Shown here piece by piece: positions 1 to 11,311 of a DNA stretch of 64,000 bases. Below the pieces are notes generated by a model that was not told the origin of the DNA, made no database searches, and saw only the letters and a program-made list of their open reading frames with translations. A program made the position numbers and the translations under genes. The DNA is taken from the NCBI GenBank assembly GCA_000467715.1, contig AJFK01000728.1, positions 28,196 through 92,195 of the forward strand, given 5' to 3'. The stretch's first letter is position 1. Each line of letters opens with the position of its first letter. The stretch is from Hysterium pulicare CBS 123377 (taxonomy: Eukaryota > Ascomycota > Dothideomycetes > Hysteriales > Hysteriaceae).

Positions 1-840
1 ACACCATTGCCCGCACCTCACCCTGATACTAGCCCTCCCCAACTTCCAATAACTCGGTATAATCATATCAATGACTGTGATCTTAGAACTGCACGACTCT
101 TATTTGTTTCAATTTAGTTAATTCAAATTGTGGATATCACACTTCTTGTTTAAACTCACTTCTTGTTTAAACGAATCTTATGTATGTGACTTGCATTTTA
201 ATAAGCGCAGCGTACATTAGCGCGACTTTCAAAGACGTAAAATCCAGGACGAGGTCGAACGCACTACAAGACGACTAAAATATATCAGTGGATCAAAACA
301 TGCTCATAATATGTGGTAATTTATTATATTTTAGCTTCCCTTGACGAAGAGCTTGGCGAAGCTCAACCGCGCGTAAGAGGTGATTGTTCTTAAGACTCTC
401 ATGCATAACTGACTTTATTGTCTATTGTAACGATGTTCCTCTAATTTTGCGTCCAATTCTCACTGGTTTAGCTTCCCTTTTCCTACCCAACCAACATCAG
501 AAGGTTACGCAGACAACAATTATGATATTCGCTGAGGATAGATACCTCCTTATAACTATGATTCTAAGATCAATTGCTGTTCGTACACGGCAAGAAGAGC
601 ATTTGAGGTTGGTGCGCAGCTCCGTTTCGGATCTTTCTTGGACACTCGGCAAGATCGGGAAGCTGAGTCGCGCTACAGGAACGCCGACCACAACCTAATT
701 TCGACCTTCTCGGTCTCATTCAATCTCTCTTCATCAACCTCCATTCATCCTCAACTTCTATCCATCTGTATCGGTTTTTGTTCTCGCTTTATATATTCGC
801 TGGTTTCATTGTTTCGTATTACAAATCACATGTCTTTTCC
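1..840. other. 5' flanking region, no gene recognised
   Basis: No supported gene. One copy of a dispersed repeat lies at about 341-405 and is listed separately. The first exon of the DUF6604-like gene may lie in the last part of this stretch: the coding frame that begins before position 840 has no ATG, and a good acceptor (ttttccag) ends near 841. Confidence 0.4.
341..405 (+). repeat. Dispersed repeat, copy 1
   Basis: About 65 bp matching two other places in the window: 3707-3775 on the minus strand and 34752-34824 on the plus strand. The shared core includes GAAGAG, AAGCTCAACC, CGCGTAAG and a closing CTCTCAT. This copy is the most diverged of the three. Confidence 0.6.
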
Positions 841-3549
841 AGCACGAGTGAGCCGCTGCACAAGGATGCCCTGGCATCAACGTACCGCCAGTATAAGCTT
901 GATACAGAGTACGTCGCTGGATGGCTCGCGCAGACAGCCAAAGAATGCGGATACCAATCAACCCGCTCGCAGTCTCAGCCGCAAACGGCCCCCAGGTTGA
1001 AGGGAAAGGCTAGGAAACTTGCTCGTGAGGCAGCCAAATCCGATGCAAGTCCAGGCCCTAAATATGTCATCAACGCATCCGAGTTCGTTCCAATGGCGGA
1101 AACTATCGCGTCATTCGTGCCAAGCATACCCGTCAAACCAGCGTTAAAAAAGATGTTCACTCGCGCGATCAAAGCGCGAATGGAGGTTACGGATTGGTTT
1201 AGTTCAGGCCACGGGGATGAAGAGGATAAGGAGAGTGATCAGCGACATTTACATTTCATTGGCATACTAGTGAATGCTTTAGGAAAACTAGAACCATTGA
1301 TGGCCAGAAGCGATCCCCCAAATATCCGTCGGATGAGAAGTGGAGTTGGTCCTAGAGGCGATGAAGCTCTGTCCTTGGAAAACAGATTTTCTGCACTGCC
1401 CATGAAAGATCCTGCGCACCTAGCAGATGATGATGATGAGATCAATGAAGAGGAATTGCAGGCTTTACCAACTGTCACGCCTGTAGAGATTGCACAAGAT
1501 GAATCGGATATTGAAGACGAGTTCTTCTTTGCCATCGCGTCATTCCTCAAAGAGCTTCAAACTATCCGCGATTTTATTGGATCGTATTAGGCGGCCGAGT
1601 ACGAAGAGGGTGGCTATGCTGAGGTCATCATTCCATCGCTCTTCACGAACACGGCTATTGACCTTGTGCGGCAAAAAGAGTATGAATTTGATCGAATACT
1701 TCGCCGACCTAGAAGATATCCTACCTCCACATTTCCAGTCTGGACACTACCGGCACTGCTTTATTATAACAAACATCAGAATTCTCACCAGATGTCTGTT
1801 GAACAAGCCGTGCTGCCTTCGTTTGCAGGATCGGAGACTTCAACTGGCAAAATCTGTGCTCACCAGGAGTTTTGCTTCTGGCCAGTATATTGTGGGCTTA
1901 AATACTATCTGCATTTGTCCAAATCCACGAAAGATGAGAAACCCTCAGTCGACCCAAATTTGTTTATACAGGAAGGCATTCATGACGCCGTCCCGAGAAC
2001 TATTGCATGGGTCCAGGTCCTCCGTATTGCGATCTTGTCATCGAGGGCTTACTTCGCACAGGATGAAGTCATTCGTGGGATTAGACAAATGTTCGATACC
2101 GAGGAGATTCCTATCTGGGTATCATTTGGGATGCAGCTATTTCTTGACATTGAAGAGGCCTTAGGAGATTCATTTGAAAAGCCTTTTGACGGTCTCCAAG
2201 CACATTTGCGTAGCAGTCTTGAGAGATGGCAGGACCATCTGGATTATGTGGAGGCTGAGGGTACTACTCAAAAGCAAAAACTTTTCGACGATGGAACGAG
2301 CATTCTATTGCAGGACAGTAAGGACTTGGCTTTGGAAGATTCCTCTCTTTCCGATCATGACGCAAGGCTGCATGAAAGCCAACTCTTCTTCAAAAGAAAT
2401 CCCCTGAGATGTGGCCTCATCGCGTATCTTCTCTACCTCCAACTACACGATGTGGGATTTCGTATGGAGAACTCCTACTCACAGATCTGCATGTTGGCCT
2501 ACGTGTACGTGACAGGACGCATACTGTACCCTGATGCACCAAGGTGGCCGGATATGGAATTGGTCATCTACCGCCAGGATCCGGAGTATCTATTCTTTGG
2601 CGGCATACCCAAGTCAATTGATGAAGCGAATAGAAAGCTGGCTCTCGCATGCGGCATCCCCCTGGTCAGTTTAGCGAACAGTAGACGAACATCGCAAGCA
2701 GAATATAGAATCACAAACCGCCGCTTCTTCTCAGACCCCAGCTTTTTGTCCCAAGTGTTCATGAAAAGAATGATCGGACAGGCTTCGGAAACTGGCGAAG
2801 TCGATACTTTAGTCAGTCAGCTTGTTCGGCATTACGAGAGCGTTGATACCCGCCGCCGGGTAGTTAAACAACTCAATATGACGTCCACTTTTCTCGCGGA
2901 ATATACAAAAATATATAAAAAGGTGCCAGATAAGAGTTTTGATGCTATCAAACTTCTCAAGGATCTGCCCCTTTGGCTGACTGCCGACGCTCCCGACCTG
3001 TACTTTGATTGGCAAAGGATGCACCGCATCTGCGCAAAAATCTGGTCTAAGGCCATCAATGTCTTGGAAAGAGACCCCGACTGGCATATTTCCGATGATC
3101 TCATAAATCGTGATGATCACAGGTATCCGATTTCTGTAGCTTTGGAAGCTTTGGATCAAGCGGCAGAGTCTGACAGGATCGTAGACAGGTCTAAAACCAG
3201 AGATCCTGCCCACCACGCGAAATATCTCCGCACGATATGGAGCATAATCCAGGAATCTATTCATATTAGACTTCCATCACAAGACACCTATCTGTGCTGG
3301 GTAGCTGATAGCTGCCTTAGAAATATGATAGATGTGGGCGGCCCGATCACAACTCTCGCGGCTTCTCGTCCTGCAAACTTTTTGGATCTTTATGAAAACT
3401 GGAGCGATAAAGATAGAGACGCAAGTCAAGTGGAGTATTCGGTGAAGATGGCAGTACAGGACAAGGAGGCAAGGGAAGCGGCTCGGAATAAGAGTGAACT
3501 CGAAGATGCTGGCATCACCAAGAAAATTGACGGCGAAGATAGGGTATAA
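840..3549 (+). pseudogene. DUF6604-like protein gene interrupted by one in-frame TAG
   Basis: The N-terminal part, around STYRQYKLDTEYVAGWLAQT, is typical of the fungal DUF6604 family (large proteins of unknown role). One frame runs from before position 840 to the TAA at 3547-3549 and is broken only by TAG at 1588-1590. Coding resumes at once in the same frame, and the family-like NTAIDLVRQKE follows about 25 codons later. The stop sits where the surrounding sequence suggests a tryptophan, so TGG to TAG (a C:G to T:A transition) is the simplest origin. Without the stop the protein would exceed 900 residues, the normal family size. No ATG opens the frame; the start is probably in an upstream exon (acceptor near 841) or has been lost. 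Alternatives are a sequencing error or stop readthrough. The family assignment is from memory of related sequences. Confidence 0.65.
1588..1590 (+). other. In-frame TAG in the DUF6604-like gene
   Basis: Isolated amber codon inside an otherwise continuous frame of roughly 2.7 kb. The next bases are GCGGCC. No canonical intron that would remove it could be placed. Confidence 0.7.
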
Positions 3550-3706
3550 CAGCAAGAACATTTCACTAGTTTAGATATGACTTATATTTCCATGATTTTG
3601 AAGTAATGGCCAGCCGCATCTTATGATATCCTGGAACTGTGTTATATATCGAAAATCAAACGTGAGATTGTAGAAACACCGTTACATCAACCAATGAAAT
3701 CAACCA

Positions 3707-3775
3707 CAAATGAGAGCTTTAAACCTATTGACCGCTTACGCGTGGTTGAGCTTTACCAAACTCTTCTTCAATATT
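3707..3775 (-). repeat. Dispersed repeat, copy 2
   Basis: Read on the minus strand, this copy matches 34752-34824 closely over about 70 bp: GAAGAAGAGTTTG, AAGCTCAACCACGCGTAAG and TTAAAGCTCTCATTT are shared. It accounts for the short minus-strand reading frame at 3736-3975, which I do not regard as a gene. Confidence 0.75.
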
Positions 3776-4031
3776 GAAAATATTCCCTTGCTGATAGGGC
3801 GTACAGAATAGGGATAGCGGGCCAAGATTCCCCCCGGAACAAAAAAAGTCCGCGAAGACGAGGTAACCACAGGAAAGAAAAAGATTTCAGTGTTTCCAGC
3901 ACGATCACGAACCTTCTTCTGCCTACCTACAATCTCTGCCTCTCGACTTTGAACTGCCCAGGATAGCCATCCCACCGTGCGGGGGAAAAGAGCGACAGAA
4001 AACCATTAAAACATCCACGGACCCGGAAATA

Positions 4032-5553
4032 ATGGCCACAATTGGCAGCCTATCAAGGTAGCTACACTTCCTAATCTTTGAATATCTCCCTCGTAGCGAT
4101 CTTCTCTCCTTATCTTCGACAAGCCGGTACTATTCGCACCTTGCCAAGCCCATAATTTTTTCTGCCCTCAATCTCTCAGGAACTCCACAACCGAGCATTC
4201 CCAACGATGGATTGAACACTGAGCGCAAAGGCCGAAGCAAGGTTGTTGAATACGCGCATCTTGACAAGGCAATCGAAGAAGTGCTGCATTTGGCCCCTCT
4301 CGTGAGAACTTTGAAGTTCAGCCCAGCTTTCTACAGACCTGGTTAGTGTAGATCATGGGAAACTTTAGGGCTCATTTGCTGACTGATCAAGGATTCTGGG
4401 ATGATTATCGCGGCTGGCTGCACATGATGCAGGAGGAAACGATGGAGGTTGAAACGATGCAGGAGGATCAAGAGCAGCTCGAAGATGGTTCAGGTCAAGA
4501 AACGCAACTTCGTGAGTCAACATGGCAGAGAGAAGAGCGCGAGAAAATTGAGGCGGCGGAAATTATCTGGAACCAGAAGATAGACGAGCAATCGGAGAAA
4601 CGTGCGGCGGTCAACGAGGCGCTATCAACCCTACTTAAGAACATGAATAGACTGCAGCGAATTGAAGTGGAGAACTGTGATTTCCAGAATTTCGGGGGCT
4701 TTGAATTCCCGAGGTCAGTATGCATTCTTGAATGATGACCGGCCAAACTCCCACGAAGGCTGATGCAGAAAATAGCGGGGCTCTACATGCCGAAACCGAT
4801 CCGCCATCCATACGTTGGTCCACTTTTCAGGACCTAGCAGAAGCACTTCAAGTCTCAAACAGGCATATAAAAGAACTATGTCTTCCTTTCATGAGCCCAA
4901 TAGCCGATTCTACCGCACTTCGGCATGCATTTTCTGGATTAACCAGCTTGTGTGTTGGCTTTTCCCCGGCGTATACATTATCAGGCAATGCGGAGTCGAT
5001 GCTTCGATCGTGTCGCCTCCTAGAGTGTACACAATCAACACTTCAGCATCTCAGCATGTCATTTGGTGACAATGGCGCGCCTGAAAAGGCACCTCACCGC
5101 CTGCATATTCTTAATAACCTCCTTTTCAAACCGGTCCCTGATCAATCCAGCGACAACCTTATTAGCTCCTTAACTGAACCACTCATTTTCCCCCGTCTTA
5201 AGACGCTGAAAATGACCTCGCTCGCCGTTTCGGGCTCTTCTCTCATGCATTTCCTCTCCCACGAACCTGCCATCACCGACATCTCGTTCCAATCCATATA
5301 GCTTGCCACCCCAGGCTGCACATGGTCGGAAGTCGCCGCATCGCTCCCAAGCTCCGTCAAAGCTTGGCGTATCTCGCAGGTAGGCTACGAACCGCAGCCC
5401 ATACGGCTAAGAAATCGACTTCAGCATTGGTATCCGACGCGGGATCGTCTTCCGAGAGAATGTGGATGGCAGGTCTTCAAGCCGAAGAAACCACAAGAAC
5501 ATTCAGTAATCTATGAGGCGGAGTTCGAGAGGGTGGTTGAAGCTGAAGGTTAG
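4032..5553 (+). pseudogene. F-box-like protein gene with several in-frame stops
   Basis: From ATG 4032 the frame reads MATIGSLSR, then TAG (4059-4061), then continues as an F-box-like segment (LHFLIFEYLPRSDLLSLSST) ending at TAG 4344-4346. A Glu/Gln-rich stretch (4355-4735) and a leucine-rich-repeat-like part (4732-5301) follow in other frames, so introns or frameshifts must join them. A third in-frame TAG at 5299-5301 is followed by about 83 more convincing codons up to TAG 5551-5553. The first and third stops both fit CAG to TAG. F-box proteins normally recruit substrates to SCF ubiquitin ligases. I could not build a clean splice model between 4340 and 4430, where the only close acceptor gives a 27-nt intron. 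Most likely a recent pseudogene of an F-box/LRR protein. Confidence 0.5.
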
Positions 5554-5891
5554 ACTGTTTTGAAGCTCAAAGGAAGGTCGCTGCATCGACCCCGAAGTCT
5601 AAAAACTTTACACATTGCCAAATATGTGGAAAGTTCGCATAATCATCAAAGACGGGTGACTTGGCATATTTCTCCTCGATTGCAAAGTTAGAAGCCTTAT
5701 GATGTTTGGGTATTTTTTGAACATGTCCAGTAGAAAAGAGGATATATATAGAATACATATAGAAGAGCGGATCTCCCTACAGATTTTCTATACTTTTAGG
5801 AGATGTTGCGCTTCTAACTTTACCTTCTTCGACCCACCACTTTCACTCCAACGTTCCTTTTCTCTTCCTTCTTGACCGCCCAGACTCTCGA
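5554..5891. other. Intergenic, nothing recognised
   Basis: Convergent spacer between the F-box pseudogene and the 3' end of the flavoprotein oxidase gene. No coding signal seen. Confidence 0.4.
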
Positions 5892-7813
5892 TCACAGATG
5901 CGCCTTGAGCGGTTGGTTGTCGCGGAATCGCTTTGGCCAGATACCCTGCTTGCCGGGTGATAAGATGCCATTTGGATCCACGGCATCCTGTGCCAGCCAA
6001 GTCAATATCCGAGGTCTTCAAAGGATGGAAGGAGGAAATAGGAAGGGGTAGGGCGAACATACCTTCAATTTCTCGACAAATCTACGATAAGCGTGGTTAT
6101 TGAAGTCATAGAGATCTGCGACCATATCTGCGAGACCACCAACATTAGCTTGTACTTTTCAGAGTCCGAGAGGAGGGGAGAGGACGAAAAGATCAACATA
6201 CCCATGAAATTAACATGACTCCTATACTTCGAAAACCCCCTCTTCTTCCCCTCCCTAAAAAGCCCATTGAAGATATTATTCACCGCCCTCCGATGCCGCT
6301 CATCCCTCTTATCGAAAGTCATCATATTCACAAAAATAACATGGCGCTCATGCATGAAGAAATCACAAAACAAATCAAACCCCTCCTTCTCGCACACCCC
6401 CTTCGCCGTCGTGACCCACTCCAGTACCGTCTTTCCAGACGAAGGGATGATGGGCGAGTAATCGATATGAGCACCGAATCCGCCTTCTTTGGGAAGTCGA
6501 TACTTCACCATGGGCAGGGACCAAAGACTCGGGATTCCAACGAAGAAGCCGCCGTGGGGATCGGGGATGGATGTTGCTTCGAGCAGGGCGCCGTTTTCGC
6601 CGGAGAAGATTTCGCCTCGGAGGCGGCCTTTGGGCGCTTTTTCGCTCACGATTTTCTTCAGTTCGTCGTAGTGGGCTTGGATGACGTTTTTGTGGCCGTA
6701 GAGGCCGAATTTCGCGCTCCAGTAGCCCATGTCGAGTTGCTTTTGCAGTTCTCGCAAGCGCCATTCCGGGATCGGACCGCCGCTTGGCCAGATTTCTTCG
6801 CGGCGTCCCATCATCCCGAGCCATTCGACTAGGTTGGAGACGTAGACTGTGTTTGGGAGAAGGCCGTCTCGCCGTAGTGGGCCGAAGACGTCCACGATTG
6901 TTTCGATGTCGTTGAAGTCGGGCATGTCGAAGGAGCAGGACATGTACGCGGGGGGTTGCGGCGTGAGCCAGACGCCCATTTTAGTTACGATGCCGAGATT
7001 ACTTTGGAGGAAGAGCCCCTCGATTGAAGGGCCGAAAGTGAATTTGGAGAGATGTGCGGAGGGGGAGTTGGAGACAGCGAATTGGCCCGTTCGCACAATG
7101 TCGCCGTCTGCGAGGACGGCTTCAATGCCGACCATGTGTTGATGGTGGGATGCGGTGGGGGTGAAACCTGTGCCTCGATCGACGGTGTTGCCGACTACAC
7201 TTCCCCATCCGAGGGAGGGCACACTAGGCCATACCTTGAGTTTGTGCTTCGCGCAATAGTCGTAGAGATCTGTGAATGTGACGCCGGGCTCGACGACGGC
7301 GTAGGAGTATTGTTCATTGACTTCAATGACTTTGTTCATGCGGTGCAGATCTAAAGCAATGGAGCCATTGACTCTGGGTGCCGGTCCGCCGTATCCAAGA
7401 TTCTTGCCTCGGGAGAATGTCCAGAGGGGGATGCCGTATTTATTCGATACTCTCAAGATGCCTTTGAGTTGATCGACTGAGTCCGGGCTGCCAAACATGA
7501 GCTCCCTGTCATCGTCAAGGGGGACCCCGAAATCAGCTTACCATACAGCACCGCTTGGAACCCGTCTCTTTCCCTCTGCTTCCCACATCTCGTATGGGTC
7601 GATGTAATCCTCTATCGCCTTCCCCGTAAACACCGCGTCTTTCCCAACAACGGCCACATATTCGTCGATGGCTTTATCGAAGTCTGCCTGGCTGACGCCT
7701 GGTGGTAAAACAGGGTCCAACGGTGTCGTCAACGAGTCCGAAAAGAGGTTGCGATGCGTCTTCTGATACTCAGGATCCAGATATCGGTTTTCTGGATATT
7801 TTATCGAGCCCAT
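5892..7813 (-). CDS. Vanillyl-alcohol oxidase / 4-cresol dehydrogenase-type FAD oxidase
   Basis: Four exons on the minus strand: 7813-7542, 7487-6202, 6127-6063 and 5987-5892, joined by consensus introns of 54, 74 and 75 nt, giving 572 residues against about 560 for Penicillium vanillyl-alcohol oxidase. The FAD-binding (PCMH) half includes a GKNLGYGGPAPRV-type loop near residues 118-130 and GSVVGNTVDRG near 186-196. The cap half contains MHERH, where I expect the histidine that binds FAD covalently. The C-terminus DAVDPNGILSPGKQGIW is a strong family signature and confirms the last intron. The family oxidises para-substituted phenols such as vanillyl alcohol, 4-cresol or eugenol. Oddity: residue 182 is serine (PSLGWGS) where, as I recall, VAO has the catalytic aspartate. 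The substrate cannot be read from sequence. Its neighbour is a stilbene-type oxygenase, which suggests phenolic catabolism. Confidence 0.85.
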
Positions 7814-9203
7814 TGCGAAGTTGTCCTAGCTGGTCTCCACCAGCAAAAAAGGCGACAAGAAAGAAATTGATGAAAGATGGTGAGAAGGGATTGGAGATGG
7901 AAGAATGCAAGGGTGGAGGTCTAGATTGACTTATGAAGCGGTCCTGGTTTCCCCATGGTCCACAGGTCCCTGCGTTGTCAGCGTTTGGACTTCCCCACAT
8001 TGGGGTAAATGACCCCACATGCTAACCACAATGCCTTGAAGACCGTCCAGCTCACCTCGCAAACTCCTCTCCGATATTGCTTCTGGATATGCGAGAGGCG
8101 TATAAGAGCAGATTTGCGATGCAGCGAACTCTTCTACATGCAAGTCGATCAGTGATGCATCTCGGGCGGCTGGGTGGCTCTTGTCACGTGATATTGGGAA
8201 TCCATAGACAGGAAACATAAGTGTGTCATGATTCAAGTTCAAGAAAACTTTGACAACGATGCACATATGCCTACTCTAGGGCCTGTCGCGTTTCATATTC
8301 GACACCTCCGAAACTGACGGTCCCGGAAGGCTTGGTCATGGTAGTCGGGGTGATGGAATGCTTACATTTTTGTAGATGGGAACTTCGCTCATAAACTCAT
8401 GTCCGAATGCGTATACAGTCATCTTCCAACGCTCAGTGTTCATGTAACTCTCCGTGGGACCTGTCGGGCTCTTCCGCATTGGACTTTCGAGTTAGCTTGT
8501 CATGGCCATGGTCTCGCGTAGGACTCATGATTGCGCAACGGAATGCGAGTGGCAATAAACGATAGTTGCAATGAATTCGTTGATGTGATAGCCCGGTGTT
8601 TTTGGATGATATCATTGTTTTGGTGGTTTGTCGCGAATTCGACGCGTGTCACGTGCTGCGAAAAAAGTGAACTACGGAAACTACTGCCTTTACCTCATGC
8701 TTTAACACCTAACATTCCCATCTATTCCTTTTTCTCTAGTATCCATAATCAAGAGTGGAAAAATGTACAATTCGTTAGAGAAATGATCTTACTGAACCCC
8801 AGTTTCAATGGTGCGGGGAACCTTGTCTCCTATCAACCTCCATCATCACGCTCAACACTCCGAAGCAGACCGGCGAACTCTCTAGCAACTTCTTCCCTCA
8901 ACGCCTATGGAAGAAATGAAGTGCCATCGCGTATACCAAGATGTCAATTCCTTCGAGGCTTACAGTTCGAGCAATTCTATGTTCGTCCTGCGTCCGGACC
9001 CAGGGGTTGCGGTCCGCCCGGCCGGATGCATGCATCATCCGAGATAAATACTCGGACACCCCGCTTTGAACACAACACTCGAAGAACCAAATGAACTCCT
9101 CTCGTGGCATTGAGCGCTAGATAGTTATAAGTCGTTGCTGCCATCAAAGCATCAGTACCAGCCATCCAAAACCCACTTCTCATCTCCAGACCCATATAAG
9201 ACC
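7814..9203. other. Divergent promoter region between two phenolic-metabolism genes
   Basis: 1.4 kb separating the start codons of the oxidase (minus) and the oxygenase (plus), so it must hold both promoters. Small open frames here show no recognisable protein. Two CACGTG-type sequences occur (near 8182-8190 and 8649-8654), but I assign no factor to them. Confidence 0.4.
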
Positions 9204-10994
9204 ATGAAAACCCTAGACGAGTGCGGGCAGCAGCTCAAAGTATCCGCCGAAGTACGCTTCCCCCCAAGCGGCTTCTTCTCCGGCCCCGAAGCCCCCTGCC
9301 GCTTCGAAGCCGAAGTCTACAACTGCGTCATCCGCGGCCGCATCCCCCCCGAAATCGATGGCACATACTACCGCGTGATGCCCGATGCGCCCTGGGCACC
9401 GCTATACTCCGACGACGTCTTCATCAACGGCGACGGCTGCATCAATGCCCTGCGGATCCGCAACGGCCACGCGGACTTCAAGTCGCGGTTCGTGCGCACC
9501 GAGAGATTCTGCATCGAGCGCGCGGCGCGGCAGTCTGTGTTTGGGAAGTATCGGAATCGGTATACGGATGATGTGCGGGTCAAGCATGCTGTGCATTCGA
9601 CTGCGAATACGCATGTTGTTTATTTCGAGAATCAGCTTTTGGCGCTGAAGGAGGATTCGAAGCCTTATGCGTTGGATCCGGATACGTTGGAGACGAAGGG
9701 ACTGTATGATTTCCATGGGCAGTACTCTTGTCCTACGCATACCGCGCATCCGAAGGTGGATCCGGCGACGGGTGAGATGATTACGATGGGGTATGAAGCG
9801 AAAGGGGATTCGACTACGGATATCGCATACTACCTCTTCGACAAGAACGGTAAGAAACTTGAGGAATGTTGGATTAATGCACCTTATGCGGGGATGATGC
9901 ATGACATGGCAGCTACTGACAACTGGATCGTCTTCGCGCTCCCACCGATGAAAAGCGTCTCAATTGACCGCCTAAAAGAAGGCCACAAGCACTTCGCTTG
10001 GGATGAGAAAGCTCCGCTCGTCTTCGGCATACTGCCTCGTCGTAATCCAAAACCCGACCAAGTACGATGGTTCGAGTATAAAAACGCCTTCTTCGGCCAT
10101 GTGGGAAATGCGTTCGATGGGGAGGATGGATGCGTTTATCTCGACGCGCCTCTTACATACGGCAATAAGGTGAGACGAAACTTTCTTTGCCTCAGCCCTA
10201 GCTTAGCCTGGGTGTTCTGACACAGTCCCGCAATACCACAGTTCTGGTTTTTCCCACCCATCACCGGCGATCCCCACCTCAACACCCAGCAATTCGAATC
10301 CCACTACGTGCGTTGGAAGTTCGACCCCCATGCGAACGACCGCCATGTCGAACCAAAAGTCTTGGTTGAAATCCAGGGCGAGATGCCGAGAATGGACGAT
10401 CGATTCGTAACGAAGCCATATAACACCATGTTTCTAGCAATGACGAACCAGACCGTCGGAAGGGAGAAAGCGGTGACGGGTGGTTCGTATAATTCGATTG
10501 CGGCGTGTGATGTTGGGAAGGGGGAGTATAGGTTTTGGTGTGCGGGCGAGGATGTTAATGTTCATGAGGTGGCTTTTATACCGAGGAGTGCGGAAGGTAA
10601 GTCGAGCCATGTTTTTAGCCCTCTTTACTAGATCCATTCGCCTAATATCACCCCCGGTTTAGCCCCCGAAGCAGACGGCTACCTAATCAGTGTAGCGAAT
10701 CGCCACGACATCCGACTCTCCTGTCTCTTAATCCTCGACACCCGTAAGCTAGAAGAAGGGCCGATTGCGATTATTGAACTACCATTTCGTCTGCGTGCTG
10801 GAATCCATGGCAGTTGGGTACCTGCGGAGGAGTTTGCGGAAAGGAAGGATCTTTGTGATATGGCTGGTGTTAGCGAGGAAATTCGCAAGGAGTATGCGGA
10901 TACGGTTGTGAGGACTCCGTTTCCGTCGAATGCGGAGTTTATAGGTGGAGTGAATGGAGGGGGTGGGATGACTGGAGCAGATGAGACTCATTAG
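9204..10994 (+). CDS. Carotenoid/stilbene cleavage oxygenase (lignostilbene dioxygenase type)
   Basis: Exons 9204-10169, 10242-10596 and 10663-10994, introns of 72 and 66 nt, giving 550 residues. Four iron-binding histidines of the carotenoid cleavage oxygenase family can be assigned: H182 (TAHPK), H233 (MMHDM), H299 (FGHVGNAFDG) and H489 (GIHGSW). The stretch PLYSDDVFINGDG followed by DFKSRFVRTERF offers Y68 and K93, matching the tyrosine/lysine pair that binds the 4-hydroxyl group in stilbene-cleaving members. This favours lignostilbene or resveratrol-type cleavage to aromatic aldehydes over carotenoid cleavage. No signal peptide, so probably cytosolic. The ATG at 9204 opens directly onto the family N-terminus. 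Divergent from the VAO-type oxidase, which may act on related para-hydroxylated aromatics. Confidence 0.87.
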
Positions 10995-11311
10995 TAGTGT
11001 CATGATCGTAATAGGTATGTGAACTGTGTGTTTACCTCACCGGTCCCCTTTGAGCGCCTATCAGGTCAGCATTCTACCCAATTGATTCCTAAAAAGTTTC
11101 ACTTGTTGCATAGAGAGGAAAGTTTCAATAACCTGCTGGACATTGTCTAGCTAACCGTCATTGATGTATGCAAGAACGGGAGCGCCATTCCCCCATAGCT
11201 ACAACCCTGATCCACTAGAAGAAGTACCTTCCTCGCAGAACCCATTTCCGCGCTTCACAAAGCATCCCATAGAAGGACTAAGTGAAGTATAATCCCCGAC
11301 TATCTGCGCAC
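10995..11311. other. Convergent spacer
   Basis: 317 bp between the oxygenase stop and the NmrA-like stop; only 3' UTRs are expected. Confidence 0.4.

Noticed and set aside
1588-1590. Idea that TAG is read as sense in this organism
   Set aside because: Intact genes such as the oxygenase (10992-10994) and NmrA-like gene (11312-11314) end in TAG, so a general reassignment is not supported.
3736-3975. 79-residue open frame on the minus strand
   Set aside because: It overlaps the dispersed repeat, and the same C-terminal residues appear in a chance frame of the copy at 34.7 kb; this is repeat sequence, not a gene.
6215-6832. 205-residue plus-strand frame opposite the VAO-type gene
   Set aside because: Antisense shadow of a strongly coding exon; no family features.
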